Of a stretch of 32,272 nt of DNA, positions 24,287-32,193 are shown piece after piece. The notes under the pieces are model-generated. The model was not told the DNA's origin and searched no databases. It saw only the letters and a program-made list of their open reading frames with translations. Every line of letters begins with the position of its first letter. Position 1 is the first letter of the stretch. The stretch covers positions 1 to 32,272 of the forward strand of contig CANQRO010000004.1 in NCBI GenBank assembly GCA_947626205.1. Reading direction: 5' to 3'. Made by a program: the position numbers and the translations under genes. Source of the DNA: an uncultured Clostridia bacterium. GTDB lineage: Bacteria; Bacillota; Clostridia; TANB77; CAG-508.

Positions 24287-24976
24287 ATGGCAGAAAATAT
24301 GATTTTCGAAGGAAAAACAACAACAGAAGCAATTGAAAAAGGATTACATGAGCTTAAATTAACCAAAGAACAAGTTGAAATTAAAGTGTTAGAAAATGAA
24401 GATAAAAGAAGTTTTTTTAGTATTTTGACACCAAGAATTGTAAAAGTACAAATAACTCCAAAACAAATAAAAAGTGTAGATAGACCAAGAAAAGAACACA
24501 AGGAAATATCAGAGAACATAGATTTTGATACAGCACTTAAAAATGTAGAAAAATTTTTAAGTGAATGGATTGGAAAAATTCCTGGTGAAGATGTAAAATA
24601 TGACTTAAAAGTAGAAGAAGGATATTTAAAAATTAATATAGATGGTAAAGATTTAAATTATTTAATTGGACATAGAGGGGAAGTATTAAATCAAATACAA
24701 GTTTTATTATCAGCTATTGCTGGTAAGAATTTAGAATATAAAGTACATGTTATTTTAAATATTTGCGGGTATAAAGAAAAAAGAGAACAATCTTTAGAGG
24801 AATTGGCTGAAAAATTAGAAAAAACTGTAATAAGAACAAGAAAATCTATTACTTTAGAGCCAATGACTGCCTATGAAAGAAAAATTATTCATACAAAGTT
24901 ACAAAATAGCAAAAAAGTAACTACATCAAGTATAGGGGAAGAACCATATAGAAAAGTAGTTATTTCATTAAAATAA
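24287..24976 (+). CDS. jag: Jag/KhpB-type RNA-binding protein
   Basis: A 229-residue SpoIIIJ-associated protein. An N-terminal Jag_N domain (FEGKTTTEAIEKGLHELKL and a SFFSILTPR end) is followed by a linker, a type II KH domain with IGHRGEVLNQIQVLLS at about 130-145, and a C-terminal R3H domain with TAYERKIIHTKLQ and the terminal GEEPYRKVVISLK. Such proteins bind RNA and influence cell division and envelope growth. I use ATG 24287, which has GAGGAGG immediately upstream and follows the yidC stop by one base; ATG 24269 inside yidC has no ribosome site. Confidence 0.93.
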   Translation: MAENMIFEGKTTTEAIEKGLHELKLTKEQVEIKVLENEDKRSFFSILTPRIVKVQITPKQIKSVDRPRKEHKEISENIDFDTALKNVEKFLSEWIGKIPGEDVKYDLKVEEGYLKINIDGKDLNYLIGHRGEVLNQIQVLLSAIAGKNLEYKVHVILNICGYKEKREQSLEELAEKLEKTVIRTRKSITLEPMTAYERKIIHTKLQNSKKVTTSSIGEEPYRKVVISLK

Positions 24977-25319
24977 TTTAATATAAATAATCGGAAGTCA
25001 AAGTTCGGATTATAATTAGTAAGTTTCACTTACTTTGTTATGTATCTGTATTTTGACTTTTCTTATTGTATGAGAAAATAGAACGTTTTATTATAGAACA
25101 TATATTATGGTATGAGATTTGTGAAGTAAAGGAGTAATAATACTACATATAGGTGATTCTGCCAAGTTTCTTACTACTTAATAAAAGTAAAAAATATTAC
25201 TATTTTAAAAAATATATTTATAATAAAAATATTCGATTTTCATTAAAGGTTTATAAGTACCTATAAAACTTAAATATAAATTGTAGGAGGATATGCTATA
25301 AAAATAGCATAAAATAGAA
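24977..25319 (+). other. Intergenic leader between jag and mnmE with nested inverted repeats
   Basis: No gene in about 340 bases. AGTAAGT (25018-25024), TTC, ACTTACT (25028-25034) is a perfect hairpin. It is enclosed by a longer-range pair AAGTCAAA (24996-25003) with TTTGACTT (25052-25059), followed by T-rich sequence. This may be the jag-operon terminator or a structured leader of mnmE. The remainder is AT-rich with no clear promoter. Confidence 0.45.
25285..25311 (+). promoter_or_regulatory. Ribosome site - hairpin - start arrangement before mnmE
   Basis: AGGAGG (25285-25290), one base, then TATGCTAT AAAA ATAGCATA (25292-25311, perfect 8-bp stem, 4-base loop), then 8 bases to ATG 25320. 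Linear spacing is 29; folded spacing is 9. The frame upstream is closed by TAG, so the start cannot be moved up. Confidence 0.8.
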
Positions 25320-26693
25320 ATGAGTACAATTGCAGCAATTTCAACAGCTCCAGGAATTGGTGGTATAGGAATTATTAGAATGAGCGGAGAAGAAACATAT
25401 AATATATTAGAAAAAATGTTTATTCCTAAACATCAAATAGATTTAAAAGAACAAGCTGGTTATACAATTAAATATGGACATATAGTAGATAATGGACAAG
25501 AAATAGATGAAGTTTTAGTGTCATTCTTTAAGAGACCTAATAGCTATACTACAGAGGATTTGTGCGAAATTAGTTCACATGGAGGAATTTTTATAGTAAG
25601 AAAGATATTAGAACTATGTTTGAAAAATGGTGCTATTCTAGCAGAACCAGGGGAATTTACTAAGAGGGCTTTTTTAAACGGAAGAATAGATTTATCACAA
25701 GCTGAAGCTGTTATAGACATAATTAATGCAAAATCTGAAAAAGAAGCAGATGAATCTATAAAACAATTGGAAGGACATTTATCAAAAGAAATACAAAATA
25801 TTAGAGAGATATTAATGTCTATTATGGTAGAGATAGAAGTTTCTATTGATTATCCAGAATATGATGTAGAAGAAGTGAATTATAATAATGCCAAAAATAA
25901 ATTGAATGATATAAACAATAAATTAGTTTTATTAGAAAACAGTTTTGAGAGTGGAAAGGTAATAAAAAATGGAATAAAAGTTGCTTTAATAGGAAAGCCA
26001 AATGTAGGAAAATCTTCATTACTAAATGCAATATTGAAAGAGGAAAGAGCTATTGTTACTGAAGTTGAGGGTACTACAAGAGATATTATAGAGGAATCAG
26101 TTATTATTAAAGGAATTCCTATTAATATAATAGATACAGCTGGAATACGTAAAGCAGATGATAAAGTAGAACAAATAGGTATAGAAAGATCTGAAAAGAG
26201 TGCTAAAGAAGCGGATTTAGTTATTGCTTTATTTGATTTAACACGACCATTTGATAAAGAGGATGAACAAATTTTAGAAATAATAAAAGATAAAAAAAGT
26301 ATAGTGGTAATTAATAAAGCAGATATTAAAATAGAAGAAAGCATAAAACAAGGATTAAAAAATAAGTTAAAATATAATAAAGTTATTGAAATATCAGCAA
26401 AAACGGAAGACGGTATAGATGAAATTTATAACGAAATTGAGAGAATGTTTAATTTGGAAGAAATTAGATTAGATAATGGCATAATTGTTACCAATATTAG
26501 ACATAAACAAATTATTTCACAAAGTTTAGAAAATATAAAAATAGCAATTGATGAAATAGATAAAAATTCTCCAATAGATATTGTTGGTATGTATGTAAAG
26601 CAAGCATTAGAAGAATTAGGAAAGATTACAGGAGAGACTGTTTCAGATGAAATAATAAAAGAAATTTTTTCAAAATTCTGTTTAGGAAAATAA
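25320..26693 (+). CDS. mnmE: tRNA modification GTPase MnmE
   Basis: A 457-residue complete MnmE. The N-terminal tetrahydrofolate-binding domain begins MSTIAAISTAPGIGGIGIIRMSG. A helical domain is interrupted by the G domain, with G1 GKPNVGKSS, G3 DTAGI and G4 NKAD. The C-terminus ends FCLGK, the conserved cysteine-containing tail needed for catalysis. With MnmG it makes carboxymethylaminomethyl or aminomethyl modifications at U34 of certain tRNAs. The start agrees with family alignments although its ribosome site is displaced by a hairpin. mnmG follows after 173 bases. Confidence 0.97.
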   Translation: MSTIAAISTAPGIGGIGIIRMSGEETYNILEKMFIPKHQIDLKEQAGYTIKYGHIVDNGQEIDEVLVSFFKRPNSYTTEDLCEISSHGGIFIVRKILELCLKNGAILAEPGEFTKRAFLNGRIDLSQAEAVIDIINAKSEKEADESIKQLEGHLSKEIQNIREILMSIMVEIEVSIDYPEYDVEEVNYNNAKNKLNDINNKLVLLENSFESGKVIKNGIKVALIGKPNVGKSSLLNAILKEERAIVTEVEGTTRDIIEESVIIKGIPINIIDTAGIRKADDKVEQIGIERSEKSAKEADLVIALFDLTRPFDKEDEQILEIIKDKKSIVVINKADIKIEESIKQGLKNKLKYNKVIEISAKTEDGIDEIYNEIERMFNLEEIRLDNGIIVTNIRHKQIISQSLENIKIAIDEIDKNSPIDIVGMYVKQALEELGKITGETVSDEIIKEIFSKFCLGK

Positions 26694-26866
26694 ACTTACG
26701 AGAATCGATTTTAAGACATTTTTAAATATGAACAGAGTAATATTATTACTAAAAATAGAGAATAAAAATCAGGTATTGTAAAAAGAAAAATAAAAAATAT
26801 TGTCATAATGGTTGACGGAACAAAAATTTCTGTTTCACACAAAACAGAAAAAATAGGAGGAATAGT
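26694..26866 (+). other. mnmE-mnmG spacer with hairpin before the mnmG ribosome site
   Basis: TTTCTGTTT (26827-26835), six bases, AAACAGAAA (26842-26850) form a perfect 9-bp stem ending just before the AGGAGG of mnmG. There is no T tail on the plus strand, so it is more likely a message-stabilising or regulatory stem than a terminator. Half of it (GTTTCAC) resembles half a parS site. Confidence 0.5.
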
Positions 26867-28747
26867 ATGAGTTATCAAGCTGGAGAATATGATATAGCAG
26901 TTATTGGAGCAGGACATGCAGGATGTGAAGCAGCACTTGCTTCAGCAAGACTTGGAAAGAAAACATTATTGTTTTCAATTAGTTTAGAAGCAGTTGCAAA
27001 TATGCCATGTAACCCTAATATTGGAGGTACTTCAAAAGGACATTTAGTAAGGGAAATTGATGCTCTTGGTGGAGAAATGGGCAAGAACATAGATAAAACT
27101 TTTATACAAAGTAGAATGTTAAATAAGTCTAAAGGACCAGCAGTTTATTCTTTAAGAGCACAAGCAGATAGAAAAATGTATCATGTAGAAATGAAGCATA
27201 CTTTGGAAAGACAAGAAAATTTATTTATAAAACAGGCTGAAATTACGAAGATTGGTATAAACAACGGAAAAGTTGAATTCGTAGAGACAAATATTGGAGC
27301 TATTTACAAAGTACAAGCTGTTATATTAGCCACAGGAACTTATCTAAAAGGAAAAATATACATAGGAGAAGTATCATATGAAAGTGGACCAGATGGAGTT
27401 TTTCCGGCTAATAAACTTTCAGATTGTCTAAAGGAAAATGGAATTGAACTTTTAAGATTTAAAACAGGTACACCAGCTAGAGTAAATAAAAATTCAATAG
27501 ACTTTTCTAAAATGGAAATACAAGATGGTGATGAAGATATAGAAATGTTTTCATTTGAAGATGAAGCAAAACCAATAAATCAGGTTCCATGCTATTTAAC
27601 ATATACGAATGAAAAAACACATGAAATTATAAGAAAAAATTTACATCGTTCGCCACTATACTCAGGAAAAATAGAGGGAACAGGGCCAAGATATTGCCCA
27701 TCTATTGAAGACAAAGTGGTAAGATTCGCAGATAAGGAAAGGCATCAAGTATTTATTGAACCAATGGGATTAAATACTGATGAGATGTATGTACAAGGAA
27801 TGAGTTCATCTTTACCAGAAGATGTACAAATAGAGATGTACAGAACTATACCAGGATTAGAACATGTACAATTTACGAGACCAGCATATGCAATAGAATA
27901 TGACTGTATAGAACCATCTCAACTTAAATTATCATTGGAAAGTAAAAAAATAAGTGGTATGTTTTTTGCAGGTCAAATTAATGGAACTTCAGGGTATGAA
28001 GAAGCGGCAGCACAAGGAATTATGGCAGGAATCAATGCAGTAAGAAAATTAGATAATAAAGAGCCAATTGTATTAGATCGTTCACAAGCATATATCGGCG
28101 TATTAATAGATGATATAGTTACCAAAAGCACAAATGAGCCATATAGAATGATGACATCAAGAGCAGAATATCGTTTATTATTAAGACAAGATAATGCAGA
28201 TTTAAGATTAACAGATATTGGACATGAAGTAGGATTAATAAATGAAGAAAGGTATAACAAATTCTGCTTAAAGAGGCAACATATTGCAGATGAAGTAGAA
28301 AGAATGAAGCAAACTACAGTAAAACCAACTAAGGAAGTAAATGAACTTTTAAATAAATATAATTCGTCTCAAATAGACGTAGGAGTAAAACTATCAGATT
28401 TAGTAAAAAGAACAGAATTAAGTTATGATAAATTAGAACCAATTGACGTAAATAGACCCAATTTAACTAAACAAGAAAAAGAAGAAGTAGGTATTCAATT
28501 AAAATATGAGGGTTATATTAATTTGCAAAATGCACAAGTAGAAAAATTTAAAAAGTTAGAAAAAAAGACATTATCTGAAGACATTTGCTATTCTGAGATA
28601 AAAGGGTTAAGTTTAGAAGCAAGACAGAAATTAGATAAATTTAAGCCAGTATCAGTAGGACAAGCTTCCAGAATTTCTGGAGTTTCTCCAGCAGATATTT
28701 CTGTACTTCTAATTTATTTGGAACAGTTTAAAAAAGAAAAAAGGTAA
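26867..28747 (+). CDS. mnmG: tRNA modification enzyme MnmG (GidA)
   Basis: A 626-residue FAD-dependent partner of MnmE. The dinucleotide-binding motif is AVIGAGHAGCEAA at residues 10-22, followed by the signatures NPNIGGTSKGHL and GPRYCPSIEDK. The latter cysteine is catalytic in the family. QINGTSGYEEAAAQG follows at about 367-381, and the C-terminal MnmE-interacting helical domain includes GVSPADISVLLIYL. AGGAGG precedes ATG. Length is normal. Confidence 0.98.
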   Translation: MSYQAGEYDIAVIGAGHAGCEAALASARLGKKTLLFSISLEAVANMPCNPNIGGTSKGHLVREIDALGGEMGKNIDKTFIQSRMLNKSKGPAVYSLRAQADRKMYHVEMKHTLERQENLFIKQAEITKIGINNGKVEFVETNIGAIYKVQAVILATGTYLKGKIYIGEVSYESGPDGVFPANKLSDCLKENGIELLRFKTGTPARVNKNSIDFSKMEIQDGDEDIEMFSFEDEAKPINQVPCYLTYTNEKTHEIIRKNLHRSPLYSGKIEGTGPRYCPSIEDKVVRFADKERHQVFIEPMGLNTDEMYVQGMSSSLPEDVQIEMYRTIPGLEHVQFTRPAYAIEYDCIEPSQLKLSLESKKISGMFFAGQINGTSGYEEAAAQGIMAGINAVRKLDNKEPIVLDRSQAYIGVLIDDIVTKSTNEPYRMMTSRAEYRLLLRQDNADLRLTDIGHEVGLINEERYNKFCLKRQHIADEVERMKQTTVKPTKEVNELLNKYNSSQIDVGVKLSDLVKRTELSYDKLEPIDVNRPNLTKQEKEEVGIQLKYEGYINLQNAQVEKFKKLEKKTLSEDICYSEIKGLSLEARQKLDKFKPVSVGQASRISGVSPADISVLLIYLEQFKKEKR

Positions 28748-28774
28748 ATTTATTTAATATTAAAAAATTAATAG

Positions 28775-28808
28775 AAAGGAGAATATGTTAGATTTTGATA
28801 CTAGCATA
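28775..28808 (+). promoter_or_regulatory. Ribosome site - hairpin - start arrangement before rsmG
   Basis: AAAGGAG (28775-28781), two bases, then TATGTTAG (28784-28791), nine-base loop, CTAGCATA (28801-28808), eight pairs including one G-U, then 11 bases to ATG 28820. Folded spacing is 13 against 38 linear. The hairpin ends resemble those before mnmE (TATGyTA ... TAGCATA). A nine-codon ORF (28785-28811) also starts at this ribosome site. Confidence 0.6.
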
Positions 28809-28819
28809 TAATTACAAAT

Positions 28820-29539
28820 ATGGAAAAAGAGGAGTTTGCAAAAGAGTTAAAAAAAGAAGCGGAAATATTAAAAATAAATTTAACAAATGAACAAGTTGAT
28901 AAATTCTTTCATTTTATGGACATTTTAATAGAATGGAATGAAAAAATAAATTTAACAGCTATAACCGAACCAAATGAAATAATAAAAAAACATTTTATAG
29001 ATTCCTTAACAATCTTACCATATATTAATGAAAATAATAAAGTGATAGATATAGGAACAGGTGCGGGATTCCCTGGAATACCAATTAAAATAGCAAATAG
29101 TAATTCTGAAATCACTTTGCTAGATTCATTGAATAAACGATTAATATTTATTGAAGAAGTAATAAAAGTTTTGGAATTAAAAAACATAGGTACTATACAT
29201 GGTAGAGCTGAAGATTTTGGAAAGGATAAAAAGTACAGAGAACAATATGATATAGCTACATCAAGAGCAGTAGCACCTTTAAATGTATTATCAGAGTACT
29301 TACTACCTTTTGTAAAAGTAGGAGGATGCTGTTTATGTATGAAAGGTAGTAATATAGAGGAAGAAATTTCGCAAAGTAAAAAGTCTATTGAGATTTTAGG
29401 AGGAAAGATAGAAAAGGTAGATAAATTTTATTTGCCAGAAAGTGATATTATTAGGAATATTATTATTATAAAAAAGCTGAAGAATACTCCAAATCAATAT
29501 CCTAGAAAGGCTGGAGTACCAAGTAAAAATCCAATTTAA
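28820..29539 (+). CDS. rsmG: 16S rRNA m7G527 methyltransferase RsmG
   Basis: A 239-residue RsmG (GidB), which methylates N7 of G527 in 16S rRNA. The family opening FFHFMDILIEWNEKINLTAIT is near residues 27-47. The SAM-binding motif is VIDIGTGAGFPGIPI at about 75-89, followed by LLDSLNKRLIFIEEV, then TSRAVAPLNVLSEYLLP, a conserved loop in the family. The C-terminus YPRKAGVPSKNPI is typical of Bacillota. The start is ATG 28820; its ribosome site lies beyond a hairpin. Confidence 0.96.
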   Translation: MEKEEFAKELKKEAEILKINLTNEQVDKFFHFMDILIEWNEKINLTAITEPNEIIKKHFIDSLTILPYINENNKVIDIGTGAGFPGIPIKIANSNSEITLLDSLNKRLIFIEEVIKVLELKNIGTIHGRAEDFGKDKKYREQYDIATSRAVAPLNVLSEYLLPFVKVGGCCLCMKGSNIEEEISQSKKSIEILGGKIEKVDKFYLPESDIIRNIIIIKKLKNTPNQYPRKAGVPSKNPI

Positions 29540-29566
29540 AAAAAGAAAAAATTTTTAAAAAATTCA

Positions 29567-29609
29567 TTGACATATTAATAATATTTTTATATTATTAATA
29601 TGTCTTTTT
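29567..29609 (+). terminator. rsmG terminator hairpin, overlapping a promoter-like pair
   Basis: GACATATTAATAAT (29569-29582), eight-base loop, ATTATTAATATGTC (29591-29604), then TTTTT: a perfect 14-bp stem. The same DNA contains TTGACA (29567-29572), 17 bases, TATTAT (29590-29595), which would serve parA-parB. Which activity dominates cannot be told from sequence. Confidence 0.7.
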
Positions 29610-29678
29610 ATTATTGTATGGGAAAAATCGAAAATTTTTGCTATACAATAAGGTTAAGTTACATTAGTCTAATGCATA

Positions 29679-29712
29679 TTTGCGAAGCAAAATGCGCATG
29701 TGGCGAAGCCAC
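29679..29712 (+). repeat. Two GCGAAGC mini-hairpins before parA
   Basis: TTTGC-GAA-GCAAA (29679-29691) and GTGGC-GAA-GCCAC (29700-29712) are perfect 5-bp stems with identical GAA loops, nine bases apart. The second is followed by TTTTCTT. GCGAAGC is known as an exceptionally stable DNA mini-hairpin. They sit 19 bases before the parA ribosome site. Confidence 0.7.
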
Positions 29713-29743
29713 TTTTCTTATATAAATTACAGGAGGGATTAAA

Positions 29744-30535
29744 TTGGGAAAAATTATAGCAGTAGCAAACCAAAAAGGTGGTGTAGGTAAGACAACAACA
29801 TCAATTACGCTAAGCACTATTTTGGCGAAAAAAGGGAAGAAAGTTATTCTAGTTGATGCAGATCCACAAGGAAATGCAACAAGTGGAATTGGCGTTCAAG
29901 AAAAAATGGAAAAATCTGTATATGATATATTAATAGATGATGTAAAAGTAAACGAAATCCTTTTAGATTCTATGATTAAAAATTTAAAAGTATGTCCATC
30001 TAATATAAATTTAGCAGGAGCAGAAGTAGAACTAGTTTCTATGATGTCAAGAGAGCAAAGATTAAAAGAAAAATTAGATGAAATAAAAAACGATTATGAT
30101 TATATTGTTATAGATTGCCCACCATCTTTAGGATTAATTACTTTAAATGCATTTACTGCAGCTGATAGTGTGTTAATACCAATACAGTGTGAATACTATG
30201 CTTTAGAGGGATTAGGACAACTTATGAATACAATTAATTTAGTAAAAAAACACTTAAATAGGTCTTTAGAAATAGAGGGTGCACTTCTTACAATGTATGA
30301 TGTTAGAACAAATCTTTCTAATCAGGTAGTGAAAGAGGTTAAAAAGTACTTTGGAGATAAAGTATATAAAACAGTAATTCCAAGAAATGTAAAGTTAAGT
30401 GAAGCACCAAGTTATGGGATGCCTATTACTGTTTATGATGCAAGATCAAAAGGCGCTAAAAGCTATGAAAAATTTGTAAAAGAATTATTAAAAAATAACG
30501 AAAATGTCATAAAGGCAAAACATATGAAAGAATAA
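29744..30535 (+). CDS. parA: Chromosome partitioning ATPase ParA (Soj)
   Basis: A 263-residue ParA-type ATPase. The deviant Walker A is QKGGVGKTTT near residues 9-18, followed by LVDADPQGNATSGIG, Walker B VIDCPPSLGLITLNA and the late VIPRNVKLSEAPSYG signature. With ParB it segregates origins and, in Bacillus, modulates DnaA. The start is TTG 29744, six bases after AGGAGGG; no ATG fits the conserved N-terminus. parB follows after 11 bases. Confidence 0.96.
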   Translation: MGKIIAVANQKGGVGKTTTSITLSTILAKKGKKVILVDADPQGNATSGIGVQEKMEKSVYDILIDDVKVNEILLDSMIKNLKVCPSNINLAGAEVELVSMMSREQRLKEKLDEIKNDYDYIVIDCPPSLGLITLNAFTAADSVLIPIQCEYYALEGLGQLMNTINLVKKHLNRSLEIEGALLTMYDVRTNLSNQVVKEVKKYFGDKVYKTVIPRNVKLSEAPSYGMPITVYDARSKGAKSYEKFVKELLKNNENVIKAKHMKE

Positions 30536-30546
30536 GGAGGAATAAA

Positions 30547-31392
30547 ATGGCTAAAAAAACAGGTTTAGGAAAGGGATTAGATGCATTATTTTCAAGCAAT
30601 AGTGATTTAGATGAAGAAATAAAAGATAATGAGCAAATAGAAAAATTAAAAATTACAGAGGTAGAGCCAAATCGTAATCAACCTAGAAAAAACTTTGATG
30701 AAGAAGCATTAGAAGAATTAGCAGATTCAATAAAAAGGTATGGAGTAATTCAACCTATTATAGTTGTAAAAAAAGATGGATATTATGAAATAGTTGCAGG
30801 AGAAAGAAGATGGAGAGCATCTAAAAAAGCAGGATTAACACAAATACCGGCAATTGTTAGAGAAGGAGATGACAGAAAGAATAAAGAAATTGCGTTAATT
30901 GAAAATGTCCAAAGAGAAGATTTAAATGCTTATGAAAAAGCTCTAGGAATTAAAGAATTAATGGAGGAATATACTTTAACACAACAACAAGTTTCTGAAA
31001 TTTTAGGCAAAAGTAGAAGCAGTATTGCAAATACAGTAAGAATACTAAATTTAGATCCTAGAGTATTGGAACTCGTGAAACAAAACAAATTAACAGAAGG
31101 ACATGCTAGAAGTTTGCTTGCAATAGAAGATGGAGATAAGCAATATCAAATGGCCAAAAGGTTGTTAGAAACTGGCGCAAGCGTTAGAGATGTAGAGAAA
31201 AAAGTACAACAAAAAAAGAAAATGAAAAAAGAAGACCAAAAATATGAAGCAATTTTCCGAGATATTGAAGATAGTTTTCAAGGATTTTTTGGTACAAAAG
31301 TAAAGTTAGAAGCAGGAAAAAGAAGAGGTAAAATTATTATAGAATATGCTTCTAATGATGATCTAGAAAGAATATTAGAATTAATTAAATAA
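30547..31392 (+). CDS. parB: Chromosome partitioning protein ParB (Spo0J)
   Basis: A 281-residue ParB. The N-terminus KKTGLGKGLDALFSS is typical and contains the ParA-stimulating region. The CTP-binding ParB/Srx fold has EPNRNQPRKNFDEEAL and the GERRWRA motif, followed by ENVQREDLNAYEKA. The helix-turn-helix domain contains TQQQVSEILGKSRSSIANTVRIL, and a C-terminal dimerisation domain ends the protein. It binds parS sites near the origin; I see no full parS in this window. AAGGAGG precedes ATG. Confidence 0.97.
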   Translation: MAKKTGLGKGLDALFSSNSDLDEEIKDNEQIEKLKITEVEPNRNQPRKNFDEEALEELADSIKRYGVIQPIIVVKKDGYYEIVAGERRWRASKKAGLTQIPAIVREGDDRKNKEIALIENVQREDLNAYEKALGIKELMEEYTLTQQQVSEILGKSRSSIANTVRILNLDPRVLELVKQNKLTEGHARSLLAIEDGDKQYQMAKRLLETGASVRDVEKKVQQKKKMKKEDQKYEAIFRDIEDSFQGFFGTKVKLEAGKRRGKIIIEYASNDDLERILELIK

Positions 31393-31409
31393 AAATTTGG
31401 AGGGAAACA

Positions 31410-31907
31410 ATGGATTACATTTTAGAGTTCATAAGAACAGACTATTTTTTTATAGGAATATCAATATTTTGTATAATATTATTTTTATTATATTTAATTA
31501 CACTAATAAAATTTTGCACAATTAGAAAAAATTATAAAAAATTTATGAAGAATATAGGCAATGGACAAGATATACAAAAAACATTAGAAAAATATATGGA
31601 AGAAGTAAATAAAGTAAAAGAGGAAAATCTTGAATTAAAGAATTATACTAAACAATTGGATGAAATGTTATCAAATTGCTTACAAAAAGTAGGATTAGTA
31701 AGATATAGTGCTTTTAAAGATACAGGTAGTGATTTAAGCTTTGCATTAGCAATATTAAACGAAAAAAATACAGGTGTAGTATTAAACGGAATTTATTCGA
31801 GGGAAATGTCAAATATTTATTCAAAACCTGTAGAAAAAGGAAATTCAACGTATACGTTATCAGCAGAAGAAAAGCAAGCAATTGAAAAAGCTATAAATGA
31901 AAATTAA
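31410..31907 (+). CDS. DUF4446-family membrane-anchored protein
   Basis: A 165-residue protein with one N-terminal membrane helix (about residues 12-33) and a coiled-coil segment (about 40-90). A C-terminal globular domain has GLVRYSAFKDTGSDLSFALAIL, the DUF4446 signature, and NGIYSREMSNIYSKPVEKG. The family commonly sits next to parB in Clostridia, as here. Function is not established; the link to parAB suggests something at the cell pole or septum, but that is only context. GGAGGG lies 6 bases before ATG. Confidence 0.88.
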   Translation: MDYILEFIRTDYFFIGISIFCIILFLLYLITLIKFCTIRKNYKKFMKNIGNGQDIQKTLEKYMEEVNKVKEENLELKNYTKQLDEMLSNCLQKVGLVRYSAFKDTGSDLSFALAILNEKNTGVVLNGIYSREMSNIYSKPVEKGNSTYTLSAEEKQAIEKAINEN

Positions 31908-31917
31908 AAATAAAAAG

Positions 31918-31948
31918 CATCTCTATAATTTATAAGAGATGTTTTTTT
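31918..31948 (+). terminator. Terminator of the parA-parB-DUF4446 operon
   Basis: CATCTCT (31918-31924), ten-base loop that can pair further, AGAGATG (31935-31941), then seven T residues. Confidence 0.85.
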
Positions 31949-32130
31949 GATATATAAAAAAACTGCAAGACTTATACATAGTAATATTAATATAACAACA
32001 TATTGATAATACTATTTATATGAAGAATTGGAATATAATTTATTAATATTATGAATTAATATAAGTATAGTATATATTATCAAATAGCTGAAAAATGGTT
32101 GACTAATATGCAAAAAACCAAAAATTTCTA

Positions 32131-32160
32131 TTGACAAGCAAGGGTAAAATGTGCTAATAT
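32131..32160 (+). promoter_or_regulatory. tRNA-Ser promoter
   Basis: TTGACA at 32131-32136, 18 bases, TAATAT at 32155-32160. Transcription should begin near 32167, at the left arm of an inverted repeat TGTTACT (32167-32173) / AGTAACA (32184-32190) that would form a 5' leader hairpin on the pre-tRNA. Confidence 0.8.
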
Positions 32161-32193
32161 ATATACTGTTACTGACCAAGTTTAGTAACATAC

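Noticed and set aside
26827..26850. parS-like palindrome before mnmG (TGTTTCAC followed by a near copy of the other half)
   Set aside because: Only one half-site matches the parS consensus TGTTTCACGTGAAACA; the central GTG is ACA. The symmetry is better explained as an ordinary 9-bp hairpin.
26808..26870. 20-codon ORF whose stop overlaps the mnmG start as ATGA
   Set aside because: No ribosome site before its ATG, and the reading frame runs through a hairpin. Coincidence is likely.
28785..28811. Nine-codon ORF at the rsmG ribosome site
   Set aside because: Could be a real upstream ORF, but two of the four genes with the same architecture have no ATG there, so the hairpin explanation covers more cases.
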